From contig NZ_QYBC01000010.1 of NCBI RefSeq assembly GCF_004137085.1, positions 152,248 through 216,247 on the forward strand: 64,000 bases of DNA, written 5' to 3'. This document shows, one piece after another, positions 62,794-64,000 of the stretch (positions within the stretch are counted from its first letter, which is position 1; each line of letters begins with the position of its first letter). The notes below the pieces were generated by a model. The model ran no database searches, had not been told where the DNA came from, and saw nothing but the letters and a program-made list of their open reading frames with translations. The stretch is from Lichenibacterium ramalinae. Lineage in GTDB: Bacteria > Pseudomonadota > Alphaproteobacteria > Rhizobiales > Beijerinckiaceae. The position numbers and the translations under genes were made by a program.

Positions 62794-63263
62794 TTAGTGC
62801 GCCGTAGGCCGTTGCGCCACGGGTAGCTTGGCCGGCGAAGCAGATCGGGTCAGCGCAGCCAGCCAAGCGGCGTAGGTTGGCACCACGACCTCCGGGGCTG
62901 GCGGCCGGTACCCGAGCGATGCATGGGGCCTGATCGCATTGTAATGACGACGCCAGCTCTCGATGACGATCTCGGCTTCGCGGAGCGAATAAGCAGATCT
63001 AGCCGTCGAGCAGCTCGTCCCGGAATCGGGCGTTGAAGCTTTCGACATAGCCGTTTTCCCAAGGTGAACCGGGCGCGATGTAGGCGGTTCTAGCTCCGAC
63101 GGCCGAGATCCATCTCTGCACAGCCTTCGCGATGAACTCCGGACCGTTGTCGGAGCGGATATGATCGGGTACGCCACGCAGGACGAACAGGTCGGACAGG
63201 ACGTCGATCACGTCGATCGACTTCAGCTTGCGGCTGACCCGAATGGCCAGGCACTCATGGGTG

Positions 63264-63282
63264 TCCTTCGACAAGCTCAGGA
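63264..63282. repeat. Short palindromic repeat insertion 1
   Basis: TCCTTCGACAAGCTCAGGA: stem TCC/GGA flanking TTCGACAAGCTCA, a REP-like element. Inserted in IS3 OrfB without changing its frame, adding about eight residues (LILSLSKD) absent from the family. Confidence 0.7.
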
Positions 63283-63476
63283 TGAGGTCGTCCACGACGT
63301 TGAGGATGCGGAACTTGCGGCCATCGTGGGTCCGCTCCTCGACGGAGTCGTAGGCCCAGACGTGATCCCGGCGCTCGGGCCTAAGCCGGATACAGGAGCC
63401 GTCGCCGAGCCACAGCCACCCGCGTTTCGGCTGCCGGGCTGGTACCTTGAGCCCTTCCTGGCGCCAGATCCCCTCA

Positions 63477-63495
63477 TGGTGAGCCTGTCGAACCA
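63477..63495. repeat. Short palindromic repeat insertion 2
   Basis: On the opposite strand this reads TGGTTCGACAGGCTCACCA, the same core with outer stem TGG/CCA instead of TCC/GGA. It interrupts OrfB between VNDKRV and IWRQEG, with a net gain that shifts the frame. Confidence 0.7.
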
Positions 63496-63742
63496 TCGAC
63501 GCGCTTGTCGTTGACCACCCAACCAGCGTCACGCAGCAGGGCGCTGACCTTGCGGTAGCCGTATCGGCCGTACCGACGTGCAAGCTCGATCAGGTCGGCC
63601 GTCAGGTTCTCTTCGTCATCGCGGCCCCGCGGCGCCTTGCGTTGCGTCGACCGATGCTGACCGAGCGCTCGGCAGGCGCGGCGCTCGGAAGTGTTCAGCA
63701 CGTCACGGACATGGTCGATGCAAACGCGTCGGCGCGCGGGGC

Positions 63743-64000
63743 TCAGAAGTTTCCCCGGGATACTTCCTGCAGGATCAGCTTGTCGAGCGTGAGGTCCGCG
63801 ATCGCCTTGCGAAGCCGGTTGTTCTCGGTCTCCAGGTCACTCATCCGCTTGACCTGGTCCGACTTCAGCCCTCCGTACTCCTGCCGCCAACGATAATAGG
63901 TGAATTCCTTAACTCCGATGCTCCGGATCGCGTCCGCCACGTTCGACCCTTGTGACACCAGCACGTCGACCTGACGCAGCTTGGTGATGATCTCCTCGGG
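63743..64000 (-). CDS. IS3-family OrfA transposase, partial
   Basis: Continues beyond the window. The visible part reads PEEIITKLRQVDVLVSQGSN, VADAIRSIGVKEFTYYRWRQ, then ETENNRLRKAIADLTLDKLI ending at GNF: the HTH plus leucine-zipper region of IS3 OrfA. Frame intact within the window. Confidence 0.85.
   Translation of the reverse strand, partial: PEEIITKLRQVDVLVSQGSNVADAIRSIGVKEFTYYRWRQEYGGLKSDQVKRMSDLETENNRLRKAIADLTLDKLILQEVSRGNF

Larger units (their letters stand above)
62794..63726 (-). pseudogene. IS3-family OrfB transposase, inactivated
   Basis: Segments in three frames together give a full OrfB: GYRKVSALLRDAGWVVNDKR, IWRQEGLKVPARQPKRGWLW, LSDLFVLRGVPDHIRSDNGP, PGSPWENGYVESFNARFRDE and YSLREAEIVIESWRRHYNAI, including the DDE residues (D in SDNG, E in ENGYVESF). 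It is broken by a repeat insertion at about 63477-63495 (frameshift plus stop), an in-frame repeat insertion at 63264-63282, and a stop plus indel near 63000 (GAG to TAG). Confidence 0.85.
62765..64000 (-). mobile_element. Decayed IS3-family element, running off the right edge
   Basis: OrfA (partial) and a broken OrfB in the usual order. The 62765 edge is approximate; the other end lies outside the window. Two short palindromic insertions and further frameshifts have inactivated it. Confidence 0.75.

Noticed and set aside
1..64000. CRISPR array
   Set aside because: No regularly spaced direct repeats and no cas gene were seen.
1..64000. tRNA or tmRNA as an integration site
   Set aside because: No cloverleaf-like sequence or CCA-ending tRNA 3' end was recognised, so no att site is proposed for the recombinase.
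1..64000. Plasmid replication or partition locus (repABC, parA)
   Set aside because: No Rep, ParA or ParB protein was recognised, so plasmid origin cannot be claimed.

Overview
The window is GC-rich DNA from an alphaproteobacterium, most likely Methylobacterium or a close relative. I infer this from codon use, the LysR/SDR/SRPBCC repertoire, the HNH-type small proteins and the IS481/IS630/IS3 remnants; no rRNA, tRNA or replication gene is present to settle it. The many truncated genes, IS scars, regulators and self-contained cassettes mark it as accessory DNA (genomic island or large plasmid).

Layout. 0.2-1.5 kb: two small unrecognised proteins. 1.6-11.8 kb: a tightly coupled four-gene operon, every junction overlapping by 4 nt: a ClpB-like AAA+ ATPase, an NrdG-like radical-SAM protein, a 2105-aa zinc-ribbon/pseudokinase/SF1-helicase/nuclease fusion and a coiled-coil protein. 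I read it as a candidate, possibly undescribed, anti-invader system. 11.9-13.8 kb: a graveyard of gene fragments and an IS630 scar. 13.8-32.9 kb: a metabolic and regulatory block: an MFS / stand-alone SdhA-like flavoprotein / esterase operon, LysR and MarR regulators with visible inverted-repeat operators, SDRs, a quinone oxidoreductase, dienelactone and epoxide hydrolases, a second MFS, a cystathionine beta-lyase-like enzyme, SRPBCC proteins, and two broken genes (an SDR and a LysR). 33.4-41 kb: an orphan TniB-like ATPase, HNH proteins (one decayed), and a TetR gene divergent from an unrecognised HTH protein. 41.8-46.6 kb: a YejK/NdpA-like protein coupled to a membrane protein, then a HipBA toxin-antitoxin pair with a perfect operator. 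46.6-48 kb: more remnants.

48.4-55.2 kb holds what I consider the most unusual system: a three-gene operon, again with 4-nt overlaps, encoding (i) a large serine recombinase whose C-terminus carries DNA-binding modules resembling those of IS5 and IS630 transposases, (ii) a TnsB/TniA-like DNA-binding region fused to a TniB/TnsC-like ATPase domain that lacks the Walker A lysine, and (iii) TniQ. No DDE catalytic domain is visible. This looks like a Tn7-type targeting apparatus joined to a serine recombinase. An XRE repressor/ImmA peptidase pair is transcribed divergently, as in regulated integrative elements. 55.6-64 kb then has small regulators, an AT-richer phage-collar-like gene interrupted by two in-frame amber codons, a second copy of the TetR + unrecognised-HTH pair, and a decayed IS3 element carrying two short palindromic repeat insertions.

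All assignments come from reading the sequence by eye. No database search was run, so 'undescribed' means only that I do not recognise the combination.
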